From: Streptomyces sp. NBC_00663
Lineage (GTDB): Bacteria; Actinomycetota; Actinomycetes; Streptomycetales; Streptomycetaceae
Direction of reading: 5' to 3'
DNA length: 64,000 nucleotides
Assembly (NCBI RefSeq): GCF_036226885.1
Contig: NZ_CP109027.1
Span: 7,812,001-7,876,000 of the forward strand
Numbering within the stretch: position 1 is the first letter of the stretch; every line of letters starts with the position of its first letter. Shown here one piece after another: positions 44,620-53,212 of the stretch. The translations under genes and the position numbers were made by a program. The notes beneath the pieces were generated by a model that saw only the letters and a list, made by a program, of their open reading frames with translations, made no database searches and was not told the origin of the DNA.

Positions 44620-45530
44620 GCAACCCACCCGCGCGGAAGCACACCGCCCTCCCCAAGGCCCAGATCCTCATCGAGGCGCTGCCCTGGCTGGTCCGCCACA
44701 ACGGCAGGACCGTCGTCATCAAGTTCGGCGGCAACGCCATGATCGACGAGGACCTCAAGGCCGCGTTCGCCCAGGACGTCGTCTTCCTGCACCACGCGGG
44801 CCTCAAGCCGGTCGTCGTGCACGGCGGCGGCCCGCAGATCAGCGCTGCCCTCGACCGGCACGGCATCGTCAGCGAGTTCAAGGCCGGCCTCCGCGTCACC
44901 ACCGAGGACGCCATGGACGTCGTACGGATGGTGCTGGCCGGACAGGTCCAGCGCGAGCTGGTCGGGCTCCTCAATCAGCACGGGCCGCTGGCCGTGGGAT
45001 TGACCGGCGAGGACGCGCACACCATCACCGCCACCAAGCACCAGCCCGAGATCGACGGCGAGTTGGTCGACATCGGGCGGGTGGGCGAGATCACCGCGAT
45101 CGACACGGGCGCGATCGAGGCACTCCTCGCCGACGGCCGCATCCCGGTCGTCTCGTCGATCGCCCGTAGCCAGGACGACGGACATGTCTACAACGTCAAT
45201 GCTGATACGGCGGCTGCGGCACTCGCTGCTGCGCTGGGCGCCGAAACCCTCATGGTCCTCACGGACGTCGAGGGCCTTTACGAGGACTGGCCGCACAGCG
45301 ACGAGGTGATCAGCCGCCTCACCGCCTCCCAACTGGAGAAGCTGCTGCCGGAGTTGAGCTCCGGCATGGTTCCCAAGATGGAGGGCTGTCTGCACGCCGT
45401 GCGCAACGGCGTCACCACCGCCCGGGTCATCGACGGGCGGGTCCAGCACTCGATCCTGCTGGAGATCTTCACCGACGAAGGCATCGGCACGATGGTCGTG
45501 CCGGACGCGCAAGAGGGGGATGGGGAATGA
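44616..45530 (+). CDS. argB: Acetylglutamate kinase
   Basis: 304 aa. Amino-acid kinase fold with VIKFGGNAMID (ATP), VVVHGGGPQISAALDRHG (substrate), NVNADTAAAALAAALGAE. An N-terminal helix longer than in E. coli (ARKHTALPKAQILIEALPWL) is the arginine-sensitive, hexameric type, so allosteric feedback by arginine is likely. ATGA overlaps on both sides. Confidence 0.98.
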   Translation: MSNPPARKHTALPKAQILIEALPWLVRHNGRTVVIKFGGNAMIDEDLKAAFAQDVVFLHHAGLKPVVVHGGGPQISAALDRHGIVSEFKAGLRVTTEDAMDVVRMVLAGQVQRELVGLLNQHGPLAVGLTGEDAHTITATKHQPEIDGELVDIGRVGEITAIDTGAIEALLADGRIPVVSSIARSQDDGHVYNVNADTAAAALAAALGAETLMVLTDVEGLYEDWPHSDEVISRLTASQLEKLLPELSSGMVPKMEGCLHAVRNGVTTARVIDGRVQHSILLEIFTDEGIGTMVVPDAQEGDGE

Positions 45531-46714
45531 CCGACAATCAGGAGCTCACCCAGCGGTGGCAGGGCTCGCTCATGAACAACTACGGCACCCCGCGCCTCCC
45601 CCTCGTCCGCGGTGAGGGCCTCAAGGTCTGGGACAGCGCGGGCAAGCAGTACCAGGACTGGGTCGGCGGCATCGCCACCAACGCGCTCGGCCACGCCCAC
45701 CCGGCGATCGTCGACGCCGTGAGCCGGCAGATCTCGTCCCTCGGCCACATCTCCAACTTCTTCATGGCCGAGCCGACGATTGCCCTCGCCGAACGCCTGC
45801 TCCAGCTCTTCGGCCGGGACGGCAGGGTCTTCTTCTGCAACTCCGGCGCCGAGGCCAACGAGGCCGCCTTCAAGATCGGCCGGCTGACCGGGCGCAGCCA
45901 CATGGTCGCCACGCAGGGCGGCTTCCACGGCCGCACCATGGGCTCCCTCGCCCTCACCGGCCAGCCCGCCAAGCAGACCCCGTTCCTGCCGCTGCCGGGT
46001 GACGTCACGCATGTGCCCTACGGCGACGCGCAGGCGCTGGCCGCCGCGGTCACCGAGGACACCGCGTTCGTCGTCATCGAGCCCGTCCAGGGCGAGAACG
46101 GCGTCGTGGTCCCGCCCACCGGCTACCTCAAGGCGGCCAGGGCGATCACCGCGGCCAAGGGCGCGCTGCTCGTCCTCGACGAGGTGCAGACCGGCATCGG
46201 CCGGACCGGGAACTGGTTCGAGTACCAGGCCCACGAGGGCGTCCTGCCGGACGTCGTGACCCTCGCCAAGCAACTCGGCGGTGGACTGCCGCTCGGCGCG
46301 ACCGTCGCCTTCGGGCGGGCCGCGGAGCTGCTCCAGCCGGGCCACCACGGCACGACCTTCGGCGGCAACCCGGTCGCCTGCGCCGCGGGACTCGCCGTGC
46401 TCGACACCATCGCCGGTGAGGGCCTGCTGGAGAACGTGAAGCGGCAGAGCGCGGCGCTCAGTGAGGGAATCGAGTCGCTGGGGCACCCGCTGGTCGACCA
46501 CGTCCGGGGCTCCGGGCTGCTCCTGGGTATCGTGCTCACCGAGCCGCTCGCGCCCCAGGTGCAGCAGGCGGCTCAGGACGCCGGCTTCCTGGTGAACGCG
46601 CCCGCCCCCGATGTCGTACGGCTGATGCCGCCGCTGAACCTCGGCGACGACGAGGTGGCGGCGCTGCTCCAGGAGCTGCCCGGCATTCTTGACGCGGCCC
46701 ACGGGGACGGATGA
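45527..46714 (+). CDS. argD: Acetylornithine aminotransferase
   Basis: 395 aa, class III PLP aminotransferase: NSGAEANEAAFKIGR, LLVLDEVQTGIGRTG, PLP lysine in VTLAKQLGGGLPLGA. Converts N-acetylglutamate semialdehyde to N-acetylornithine. Confidence 0.98.
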   Translation: MTDNQELTQRWQGSLMNNYGTPRLPLVRGEGLKVWDSAGKQYQDWVGGIATNALGHAHPAIVDAVSRQISSLGHISNFFMAEPTIALAERLLQLFGRDGRVFFCNSGAEANEAAFKIGRLTGRSHMVATQGGFHGRTMGSLALTGQPAKQTPFLPLPGDVTHVPYGDAQALAAAVTEDTAFVVIEPVQGENGVVVPPTGYLKAARAITAAKGALLVLDEVQTGIGRTGNWFEYQAHEGVLPDVVTLAKQLGGGLPLGATVAFGRAAELLQPGHHGTTFGGNPVACAAGLAVLDTIAGEGLLENVKRQSAALSEGIESLGHPLVDHVRGSGLLLGIVLTEPLAPQVQQAAQDAGFLVNAPAPDVVRLMPPLNLGDDEVAALLQELPGILDAAHGDG

Positions 46715-47280
46715 TCCGGAGAAATGAGACGTCGATGAGCCAGGCGCAGGAGCATGAGCAGAACGGGGCGGGCGGGCCTGCGGTGCCGCAGACCCGCACG
46801 GCGCGGCACCGCCGGATCGTGGACATCCTCAACCGGCAACCGGTGCGGTCGCAGAGCCAGTTGGCGAAGCTGCTGTCCGACGACGGGCTGAGCGTCACAC
46901 AGGCGACGCTCTCCCGGGACCTCGACGAGCTCAACGCGGTGAAGATCCGCAACAACGACGGTGACCTGATCTATGCGGTGCCCAGTGAGGGCGGGTTCCG
47001 TACGCCTCGGGCGCCGCTCGGGGAGTCCGCGAAGGAAGAGCGGATGCGGCGGTTGTCGCAGGAACTGCTGATCTCCGCGGAGGCTTCGGCGAACCTTGTC
47101 GTGTTGCGGACGCCGCCGGGTGCTGCGCAGTTCCTTGCCTCGGCCATTGATCAGGCTGAGCTGCATGACATTTTGGGGACCATTGCCGGTGACGACACGT
47201 TGTTGTTGATCAGTCGGGATCCGGTGGGTGGGCAGGCCCTGGCCGAGCATTTGTTGCGGTTGGCTCAGAACGGGCATTGA
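46711..47280 (+). CDS. argR: Arginine repressor
   Basis: 189 aa from ATG 46711, consistent with the ATGA couplings of the operon; ATG 46735 (MSQAQEHEQ) is a credible alternative. N-terminal winged helix (RHRRIVDILNRQPVRSQSQLA, TQATLSRDLDELNAVKI) and C-terminal arginine-binding hexamerisation domain with GTIAGDDTLLLISR. With arginine it should repress argC and argH promoters. The last 60 codons are unusual: eight TTG leucines and about a quarter of third positions A/T, unlike the rest of the operon. Confidence 0.97.
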   Translation: MIRRNETSMSQAQEHEQNGAGGPAVPQTRTARHRRIVDILNRQPVRSQSQLAKLLSDDGLSVTQATLSRDLDELNAVKIRNNDGDLIYAVPSEGGFRTPRAPLGESAKEERMRRLSQELLISAEASANLVVLRTPPGAAQFLASAIDQAELHDILGTIAGDDTLLLISRDPVGGQALAEHLLRLAQNGH

Positions 47281-47284
47281 GCGT

Positions 47285-47364
47285 TGTCGGCTGCGGGGCG
47301 TGGGGGCTGGTCGCGCCCACGCCCCGCAGCCGCAAATCGATACAGCCCCGCGCCCCCTAGGGAC
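47285..47364 (+). repeat. Dispersed repeat, copy D
   Basis: Includes GGGGCTGGTCGCGCCCACG and the reverse core CCCCGCGCCCCCTAGGG, beginning five bases after the argR stop. It contains the perfect terminator described separately, showing the element can act in termination. Confidence 0.75.
47289..47331. terminator. Perfect 16-bp stem terminator after argR
   Basis: GGCTGCGGGGCGTGGG (47289-47304), 11-nt loop, CCCACGCCCCGCAGCC (47316-47331). All 16 pairs are Watson-Crick. It separates the arg operon from the convergent flavin operon and can work in both directions. Confidence 0.9.
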
Positions 47365-47370
47365 GTCCAC

Positions 47371-48171
47371 TTAGCCGAGTCTTGAAGCCAGGCCTCCCGT
47401 ACATCTCACCTCGTCGCCCGCCGTGATCAGCAGTGCCTCCACGTCAGGTAGCGACTCCAGCCAGCGCAAGCCCTCCCGCGAACCCATCGCGAAGGCTGCG
47501 GTCGCCCAGCAGTCCGCCCAGGTCACGCTCGGGGTCACCACCGTCACCGCCACCAGGTCGGTGACCGCCGAGCGGCCCGTGCGCGGGTCGACTATGTGGG
47601 CGCCGCGTTCCGCCGTACCCGATGTCGCCACGGCCAGCTCGCTCGTGCCCGCCGCCGACACCACCGCCGCCAAGCCCCCCGGCCGCAACGGGTCCGCGAC
47701 CCCCACCCGCCACGGCCGCTGCGGCCCCGGCGTTCCCAGCAGCTGGACATCCCCGCCGCCGTTGAGGCTGACCCCGGTCGCGCCCGCCCTGAGCAGGCGT
47801 CGGGCCGCGCGCTCCACCGCCCAGCCCTTGACGATGCCCGTCGGGTCGAGCCGGCCCTCGTAGTGGAGGCTGAACCAGCCGTCGCTCAACCGTTCGGCCT
47901 CCGCGCCCAGTTCCAGGACCTCAGCGACCTCGGGGTCGCACTCCGCCACCGTCAGTTCGTCGCGGGCCAGCCGGGAGATCTGGCTGTCCTCGCGGTACGT
48001 GCTGAAGACGGCGTCGACGCGGTGCAGGCCGGCGACCGCCTCCGCGAGTGCCGCCCTGACGGTGTCGGGGTCCCCGCCGCGGACGTCGAAGGAGAAGACG
48101 GTCCCCATGACCTCCTCCGCATGACGTACCGCGGCGGGAGCTTCTGCCGGCCCGGCCACGGTGTCAGCCAC
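47371..48171 (-). CDS. apbE: ApbE-family FAD:protein FMN transferase
   Basis: 266 aa from GTG 48171, overlapping the end of the upstream FMN-binding gene by 8 bases. Family motifs: HAEEVMGTVFSFDV at the N-terminus, GIVKGWAVERAARRLL, SLNGGGDVQLLG (FAD/Mg site) and the late VTWADCWATAAFAMG with the catalytic Asp. ApbE moves FMN from FAD to Ser/Thr of target proteins through a phosphoester. No signal peptide or lipobox, so either cytoplasmic modification before export or a non-classical location. Last gene of a five-gene operon whose other products include its probable substrates. Confidence 0.93.
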   Translation of the reverse strand: MADTVAGPAEAPAAVRHAEEVMGTVFSFDVRGGDPDTVRAALAEAVAGLHRVDAVFSTYREDSQISRLARDELTVAECDPEVAEVLELGAEAERLSDGWFSLHYEGRLDPTGIVKGWAVERAARRLLRAGATGVSLNGGGDVQLLGTPGPQRPWRVGVADPLRPGGLAAVVSAAGTSELAVATSGTAERGAHIVDPRTGRSAVTDLVAVTVVTPSVTWADCWATAAFAMGSREGLRWLESLPDVEALLITAGDEVRCTGGLASRLG

Positions 48172-48958
48172 CGGCCTGGTCCAGCGCCGACTGGAGGGAC
48201 TTCTTGTAGCCCGCGCTGGTGTAGGTGGCTCCGGACACCGAGTCGATGTCCGCGCTGCCGGCCGCGACCGCCGCCGCGTTGAGCTTCGGCACGGACAGCT
48301 CGGTCTTCTGGGTGCTCTGGCCCCCGCTCGGCGCCTGCACCGCCTCCGCCTTGGTGATCTTCCCGTTGCTGACGGTGATCCGGACCTGGACGGGGCCGTA
48401 CTGCGTCTGCGCGACCGTGCCGGTGACGGTCTTGGAGGCGGCCCCCTGGGCGGGGGCGGACGCGCTCTGGGACGGCTGGGAGGGCTGGGACGGCTGCGCG
48501 GACTGCGGCGGCGCCGCGGCGTTCGCCTTGTCGATCGCCGACTGGAGGGACTTCTTGTAGCCCTCGCTCGTGTACGTCGCCCCCGACACCGTGTCGATGT
48601 CGGGGCTCTGCTGGGCGACCACCGCCGCGTTGAGCTTGGGCACCGCGAGGTTGGTCTTCTCGGTGCTGGTGCCGCCCTGCGGTGCCTTCACCGCCTCCGA
48701 CTTGGTGATCTTGGTGCCGTCGACGGTGATACGGACCTGGACGGCGCCGTACTGGGTCTGCGTGGCGTCCCCGGTGAACGAGGTGGTCCCCGCCGCCTGC
48801 GCGCCGCCCTGCGCCGACTCCTGGGCGGCGGCGGGCGGGGCCGCGCCGGCCGCCGAGGCCGGGTCGGACGCCGGTTTCAACGACAGCAGCAGCACGATCC
48901 CGGAGACGGTGGCGGCGCCGGCCAGGACGACACGCCGGATCGGATGACTCTTCCTCAT
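48164..48958 (-). CDS. Membrane-anchored protein with two FMN-binding domains
   Basis: 264 aa from ATG 48958. Uncleaved signal anchor 8-28, then two FMN-binding (PF04205-type) domains at about 62-143 and 178-260, joined by a Pro/Ser/Gln linker. Each ends in the flavinylation motif SGATYTS (125-131 and 242-248) followed by (E/A)GYKKSLQSA. ApbE proteins attach FMN to the last Thr/Ser of this motif, so this protein should carry two covalent flavins outside the membrane. The two domains are highly similar: an internal duplication. It would relay electrons from the membrane reductase to an unknown acceptor. Confidence 0.93.
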   Translation of the reverse strand: MRKSHPIRRVVLAGAATVSGIVLLLSLKPASDPASAAGAAPPAAAQESAQGGAQAAGTTSFTGDATQTQYGAVQVRITVDGTKITKSEAVKAPQGGTSTEKTNLAVPKLNAAVVAQQSPDIDTVSGATYTSEGYKKSLQSAIDKANAAAPPQSAQPSQPSQPSQSASAPAQGAASKTVTGTVAQTQYGPVQVRITVSNGKITKAEAVQAPSGGQSTQKTELSVPKLNAAAVAAGSADIDSVSGATYTSAGYKKSLQSALDQAGG

Positions 48959-49046
48959 GGCTGAATGAACTCCTGAAGTCTGTTGCGGCCGGGCAGAGTT
49001 GGGGGCCGTGACGTCCGTGCGGGACCGTCGCTCGCGGTTCGAGCGC

Positions 49047-50429
49047 TCACATCTCGAACGACTCGTGGTGGATGCGGCGGGCGGGCACACCCGCGCCGCG
49101 CAGGGAGTCGTACACCGACTGCGCGAAGCCGGGCGGCCCGCACAGGAACACGTCGTGGTCGTCGATGTCCGGCAGCTTCTGCCGCAGCCGATCCGCCGAG
49201 ATGTCGGGCCGCTCGCCGTCCGGACTGTTGACCGCGTACATCAGCCGGGCGCCCCGCTCGTCGGCGATGGCGGCCAGCTCGTCCCACAGCGCCAGGTCCT
49301 GGGTGCTGTTGGCCCGGTAGAGCAGGGTGATGTCGCCGGCCGCGCCGGGCAGCGTCTCGAACAGCGCCCGCATCGGCGTGATGCCGACGCCGCCCGCGAC
49401 CAGCAGCACCTTGCCGCGGGTGCGGCGCTGGGCGGTCAGGGCGCCGTAAGGGCCCTCGGCCCACACGCGCGTGCCGGGGCGCAGCTCACGCAGCCGGGCG
49501 GTGTGGTCGCCGATCGCCTTGACGGTGATGCGCAGCATGTCCGGGCGGGGCGCCGCCGACAGCGAGTACGGGTGGGAGCTGAACCGCATGCCGGGTGCCA
49601 TGAACCGCCAGCGGAAGAACTGCCCGGCCTCCGCGCCCATCCGGTGCAGCTTCTTCCCGCCGATCAGCACCGACACGATGCCCGGCGTCTCCTCGATGAC
49701 CGCCTCGACGTACATCCGGTGGCGCAGGTTGAGGCGGAGCGGGGTGAGGATCCGGTACCAGACCACCAGCGCGGTGACGATGCCGTACAGCCCGTACCAG
49801 AAGGTCTTCGCGGTCGGCTGGACGGCGAACTCGTTGCCGGTGGTGATCTGGTGCCAGAACGTCAGGAACACCACGGCGTAGGTGAGCAGATGCACGTGGT
49901 ACCAGGTGTCGTACGGCAGCCTGCGCCGGACGCCGCCGACCGACAGGAGGGCGATGACCACCAGCAGTCCGGTGCCGATGGCCGCCTTGCCCATGTCCGG
50001 CAGGGTCGTGACGATGTCCATGAACTGCTGCACGACATCGCCGAGCGTCTTGCCGGCCTGGAGCGCGTACGCCCAGGTGATCAGGAAGACGTGCGCGACG
50101 ACCAGGCTCACCGTGTACCGGCCGCTCATCGCGTGCCAGCGGGCGACCCGGTCCGAGCCCACCCGCCGCTCCAGCGCCGGCACCCGGGCCATCTGGAGGA
50201 CGACCAGCGCCATCAGATAGCCGGCGAGCAGACCGGTGATCCGGCCCGCGGCCAGGATCCTGGCGGTGTTGTCCGCGAGGGACGGGGTGTTGTCCCACCA
50301 CAGCCACAGCACCGCCGCCGCGCCCGCCCACAGGGCGAGCAGCAGCGGGACGGCCGGGGAGCGGCGCGGGCGGATGCGGCGCATCGTCTGGCGGCGGGCG
50401 GCGCGGCCGCCTGCGAGCGTCGTGGTCAC
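49047..50429 (-). CDS. Transmembrane ferric-reductase-like NAD(P)H oxidoreductase, paralogue 1
   Basis: 460 aa, GTG start at 50429 with GGAGG five bases upstream. N-terminal six-helix ferric-reductase membrane domain (about 26-235) with candidate heme-b His at 99 (ARWHAMSGRY), 113 (VAHVFLITW) and in WYHVHLLTYAVVFLTFWHQI. Then a cytoplasmic FNR-like module: FAD site HPYSLSAAP, NAD(P)H site VLLVAGGVGITPMRALF and C-terminal FLCGPPGFAQ...HHESFEM. It should move electrons from NAD(P)H via FAD and heme across the membrane. Strong paralogy with the gene at 50959. Confidence 0.93.
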   Translation of the reverse strand: MTTTLAGGRAARRQTMRRIRPRRSPAVPLLLALWAGAAAVLWLWWDNTPSLADNTARILAAGRITGLLAGYLMALVVLQMARVPALERRVGSDRVARWHAMSGRYTVSLVVAHVFLITWAYALQAGKTLGDVVQQFMDIVTTLPDMGKAAIGTGLLVVIALLSVGGVRRRLPYDTWYHVHLLTYAVVFLTFWHQITTGNEFAVQPTAKTFWYGLYGIVTALVVWYRILTPLRLNLRHRMYVEAVIEETPGIVSVLIGGKKLHRMGAEAGQFFRWRFMAPGMRFSSHPYSLSAAPRPDMLRITVKAIGDHTARLRELRPGTRVWAEGPYGALTAQRRTRGKVLLVAGGVGITPMRALFETLPGAAGDITLLYRANSTQDLALWDELAAIADERGARLMYAVNSPDGERPDISADRLRQKLPDIDDHDVFLCGPPGFAQSVYDSLRGAGVPARRIHHESFEM

Positions 50430-50504
50430 GGTTCCTCCGGGGACGGATCAAGGGGGGTGGCGTGGTCCCTTGGCCCTCAGGTACGTGTGGCGACGCCCGT
50501 GTGT

Positions 50505-50939
50505 TCAGCCGCTCATCGAGTCCAGTGCGGACTGAAGTGACTGGCGGTAACCGTCACTTGTGTACGTGGCCCCCGACACCGTGTCGATGTCCGCACTCTG
50601 CGCCTGGAGGGCCTCGGTGCGCAGGGTCGGTATGGCGTAGCTGTTGATCTGCTGGTCCCGTGGATTCTCCTGGGGGTAGACGACCGCGGTCACCTCGGTG
50701 AGCTTGCCGTTCGTGACGGTGATACGCACCTGGACCGGGCCCCAGCGGGTGTCCACGGAGTCGCCGGTCACGGTCTTCGTGCCGGTGACCTGGGCGCTGC
50801 CCGACGGCGCGGGGACGGCCAGCGCGGTCGCCGGAGCGGTGTGCGGCTTGAACGACAGCAGCAGCACCACCCCGGAGACCGTAGCGGCACTCGCCAGCAC
50901 GATCCGGCGCAGGGGGCGGTTCTTCTTCAACGCGTGCAT
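50505..50939 (-). CDS. Membrane-anchored protein with one FMN-binding domain
   Basis: 144 aa from ATG 50939. Signal anchor at about 10-30 (very like that of the two-domain protein: RRIVLASAATVSGVVLLLS), short linker, one FMN-binding domain at about 55-140 with SGATYTS at 122-128. Predicted ApbE substrate carrying a single covalent FMN on the outer face. Follows its paired reductase (50959-52311) in the operon by 19 bases. Confidence 0.92.
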   Translation of the reverse strand: MHALKKNRPLRRIVLASAATVSGVVLLLSFKPHTAPATALAVPAPSGSAQVTGTKTVTGDSVDTRWGPVQVRITVTNGKLTEVTAVVYPQENPRDQQINSYAIPTLRTEALQAQSADIDTVSGATYTSDGYRQSLQSALDSMSG

Positions 50940-50958
50940 GGCAGCGGCCTTACAACTC

Positions 50959-52311
50959 TCAGAGTTCGAACGACTCGTGGTGGATACGGCGGTCCGGCAC
51001 ACCGGCGGTGCGCAGCGCCTCGTACAGCTCGCGGGCGAAGCCCTCCGGACCGCAGATGTAGACGTCCCGCTCGGCGATGTCCGGGAAGGCCGCGCGCAGG
51101 GCGGCGGCGGAGAGGTCCGGGCGCCTCCCGTCCGGCCCGTTGAGGGCGTAGCGCACCGCGGTGCCGCGGCGGCGGGCGATGGCCTCCAGTTCGCCGCCGA
51201 GGGCCAGGTCCTCGACCGTGCGGGCCCGGTAGAGGAAGGCGACATCGCCGGGCAGCGTCTCGAAGAGGGCGCGCAGCGGGGTGACGCCCACCCCGGCCCC
51301 GATCAGCAGCGAGCGGGACACGGTCCGCCGGTCCCCGGTCAGCGAGCCGTACGGCCCCTCCGCCCACACCCGGGTGCCGGGCCGCAGCAGCGCCACGGCC
51401 GCGCTGTGGCCGCCGAGCGCCTTGACGGTGATCCGCATGAGGTCCGGGCGCGGCGGCGCCGACAGCGAGTACGGCGTCGACGTCCAGCCCAGACCCTGGC
51501 CCAGGAACCGCCAGCGGAAGAACTGCCCGGCCCGCGCACCGAGCTCGTCCAGCCGCCGTCCGCGGACGACGACGGAGAACACGCCCGGCGCCTCCCGGTG
51601 CACCGACTCCACCCGCAGCCGGTGCCGCCGGTTCAGCCGCACCGGTGCGAGGACCCGGAACCACAGCACCAGGGCCGCCACCCCGAGGTACAGCACGTAC
51701 CAGGCGGCCGTGGCCGCGGTGTGGCCGCTGAAGTCCTCGCCCAGCGTCAGCTGGTGGAAGAAGGCCAGGAACACGGCCGCGTACGTGAGCAGATGGACGT
51801 AGTACCAGAACTCGTAACTGAGGCGGCGGCGGGCGGCACGCGCCGAGGTGACGCCGACCGCGAAGAGGATCAGCGTGCCGAAGGCCGCCTTCAGCATGTC
51901 CGGGTAGTCCAGGACCACCGTCACCGTCTCGTGCCAGACCGAGGCCCGGTCCTGGGCGGCGTAGCCGAGCAGGATCAGCACGATGTGCGCGACCAGCAGG
52001 CAGACCGTGTAACGCCCGGCCATGGCATGCCAGCGCGCCACCCGGTCGGAGCCGATCCGCCGCTCCAGCAGCGGCACCCGGGCCATCAGCCCGACCAGCA
52101 CCGCGCAGAGGTACCCGCACAGCAGCCCGGCGATCCGCCCGGCACCCGTCAGCCAGCCCGCAGCGCCGACCACCGTGCCGGTGTCCGCCCACCACAGGCC
52201 GACCACGGCCGCCGCCCCCGCCCACAGCACGGCGAGCACCGCGCCCGCGGGGGAGCGTGGAGCGGGTGGCGCCACGGCCGGTGCCGCCCGCCGTTCGTAC
52301 ACGGTGGTCAT
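50959..52311 (-). CDS. Transmembrane ferric-reductase-like NAD(P)H oxidoreductase, paralogue 2
   Basis: 450 aa from ATG 52311. Same plan as the 49047-50429 protein: membrane domain with RWHAMAGRYTVCLLVAHIV and FWYYVHLLTYAAVFLAFFHQL histidines, FAD site TPYSLSAPP, NAD(P)H site SLLIGAGVGVTPLRALF, and C-terminal YICGPEGFAREL...HHESFEL. First gene of the minus-strand operon and divergent from the two-component system at 52472. The two reductase/FMN-protein pairs must have arisen by tandem duplication. Confidence 0.93.
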   Translation of the reverse strand: MTTVYERRAAPAVAPPAPRSPAGAVLAVLWAGAAAVVGLWWADTGTVVGAAGWLTGAGRIAGLLCGYLCAVLVGLMARVPLLERRIGSDRVARWHAMAGRYTVCLLVAHIVLILLGYAAQDRASVWHETVTVVLDYPDMLKAAFGTLILFAVGVTSARAARRRLSYEFWYYVHLLTYAAVFLAFFHQLTLGEDFSGHTAATAAWYVLYLGVAALVLWFRVLAPVRLNRRHRLRVESVHREAPGVFSVVVRGRRLDELGARAGQFFRWRFLGQGLGWTSTPYSLSAPPRPDLMRITVKALGGHSAAVALLRPGTRVWAEGPYGSLTGDRRTVSRSLLIGAGVGVTPLRALFETLPGDVAFLYRARTVEDLALGGELEAIARRRGTAVRYALNGPDGRRPDLSAAALRAAFPDIAERDVYICGPEGFARELYEALRTAGVPDRRIHHESFEL

Positions 52312-52378
52312 GTGTGCGCCCTTCTCCTGTCCGTCTCCTGCCAGGGACGTCACTGTGCCGCCGTAACTTCTCAGGACC

Positions 52379-52426
52379 CTCTGAAACGGCACCCCGCTCA
52401 GCCCACTCAGAGCAAACTCAGAGCAT
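52379..52426. promoter_or_regulatory. Candidate response-regulator operator between flavin operon and two-component genes
   Basis: Two adjacent 11-bp direct repeats, ACTCAGAGCAA (52405-52415) and ACTCAGAGCAT (52416-52426), 10 of 11 identical, with further CTCAG words at 52397-52401 and near 52363. OmpR/PhoB regulators bind 11-bp direct repeats in this way. The site is 46 bases upstream of the regulator start and about 95 from the reductase start. Confidence 0.6.
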
Positions 52427-52471
52427 CCGACGGCGCCCGCGGCCCCCGCGAGGGGTGATCCTGGGAGGGCG

Positions 52472-53212
52472 ATGAACACCACCCGCTCCGGCCGCCCGGC
52501 CCTCGCCCGACCCGACGGCACATCCCTGCGTGTCCTCGTCGTCGACGACGATCCCGATCTCGCCGAGGTGCTCTCCGGCGCCCTGCGCTACGAGGGCTGG
52601 GAGGTCCGCACGGCCGGCGACGGCGCCACGGCGGTGACCGCGGCCCGGGAACTGATGCCGGACGCGGTCGTGCTCGACGTGATGCTCCCGGACACCGACG
52701 GCTTCACCGTGCTGCGCTCCCTGCACACCGTGAAGCCCGATGTGTGCGTGCTGTTCCTGACCGCGCGGGACGCGGTCGAGGACCGCATCACCGGGATCAC
52801 CGCGGGCGGCGACGACTACGTCACCAAGCCCTTCAGCCTGGAGGAGGTCGTCGCCCGGATCCGCGGCCTGCTGCGCCGCGCCGGCATGGCCCGCCAGATG
52901 GAGGAGGGACCGCGGCTGACCGTCGGCGACCTGGTCATGGACGAGGAGGCCCGCGAGGTGACCCGGGCGGGCGAGCTGATCGAGCTGTCCCCTACCGAGT
53001 TCGAGCTGCTGCGCTTCCTCATGCGCAACCCGCGCCGGGTGCTCAGCAAGACGCAGATCCTCGACCGGGTCTGGTCGTACGACTTCGGCGGCCGGGCCCA
53101 TGTCGTCGAGCTGTACATCTCCTATCTGCGCAAGAAGGTGGACGCGGGGCGCGAGCCGATGATCCACACCGTGCGCGGGGCCGGGTATGTGCTCAAGCCG
53201 GTGGCCTCATGA
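52472..53212 (+). CDS. OmpR-family response regulator
   Basis: 246 aa. Receiver domain at about 20-135 with acidic pocket VVDDDPD, phospho-acceptor Asp69 (VVLDVMLPDTDGF), Thr in FLTARD and Lys in YVTKPFSLEE. C-terminal winged helix about 150-245 (LSPTEFELLRFLMRNPRRVLSK in part, HVVELYISYLRKKVD). Divergent from the flavin electron-transfer operon, its most likely target. Overlaps the kinase gene in ATGA. Confidence 0.95.
   Translation: MNTTRSGRPALARPDGTSLRVLVVDDDPDLAEVLSGALRYEGWEVRTAGDGATAVTAARELMPDAVVLDVMLPDTDGFTVLRSLHTVKPDVCVLFLTARDAVEDRITGITAGGDDYVTKPFSLEEVVARIRGLLRRAGMARQMEEGPRLTVGDLVMDEEAREVTRAGELIELSPTEFELLRFLMRNPRRVLSKTQILDRVWSYDFGGRAHVVELYISYLRKKVDAGREPMIHTVRGAGYVLKPVAS

Noticed and set aside
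48161..48964. Plus-strand frame opposite the two-domain FMN protein
   Set aside because: Leu/Arg/Gly repeats are the antisense image of the duplicated FMN domains.
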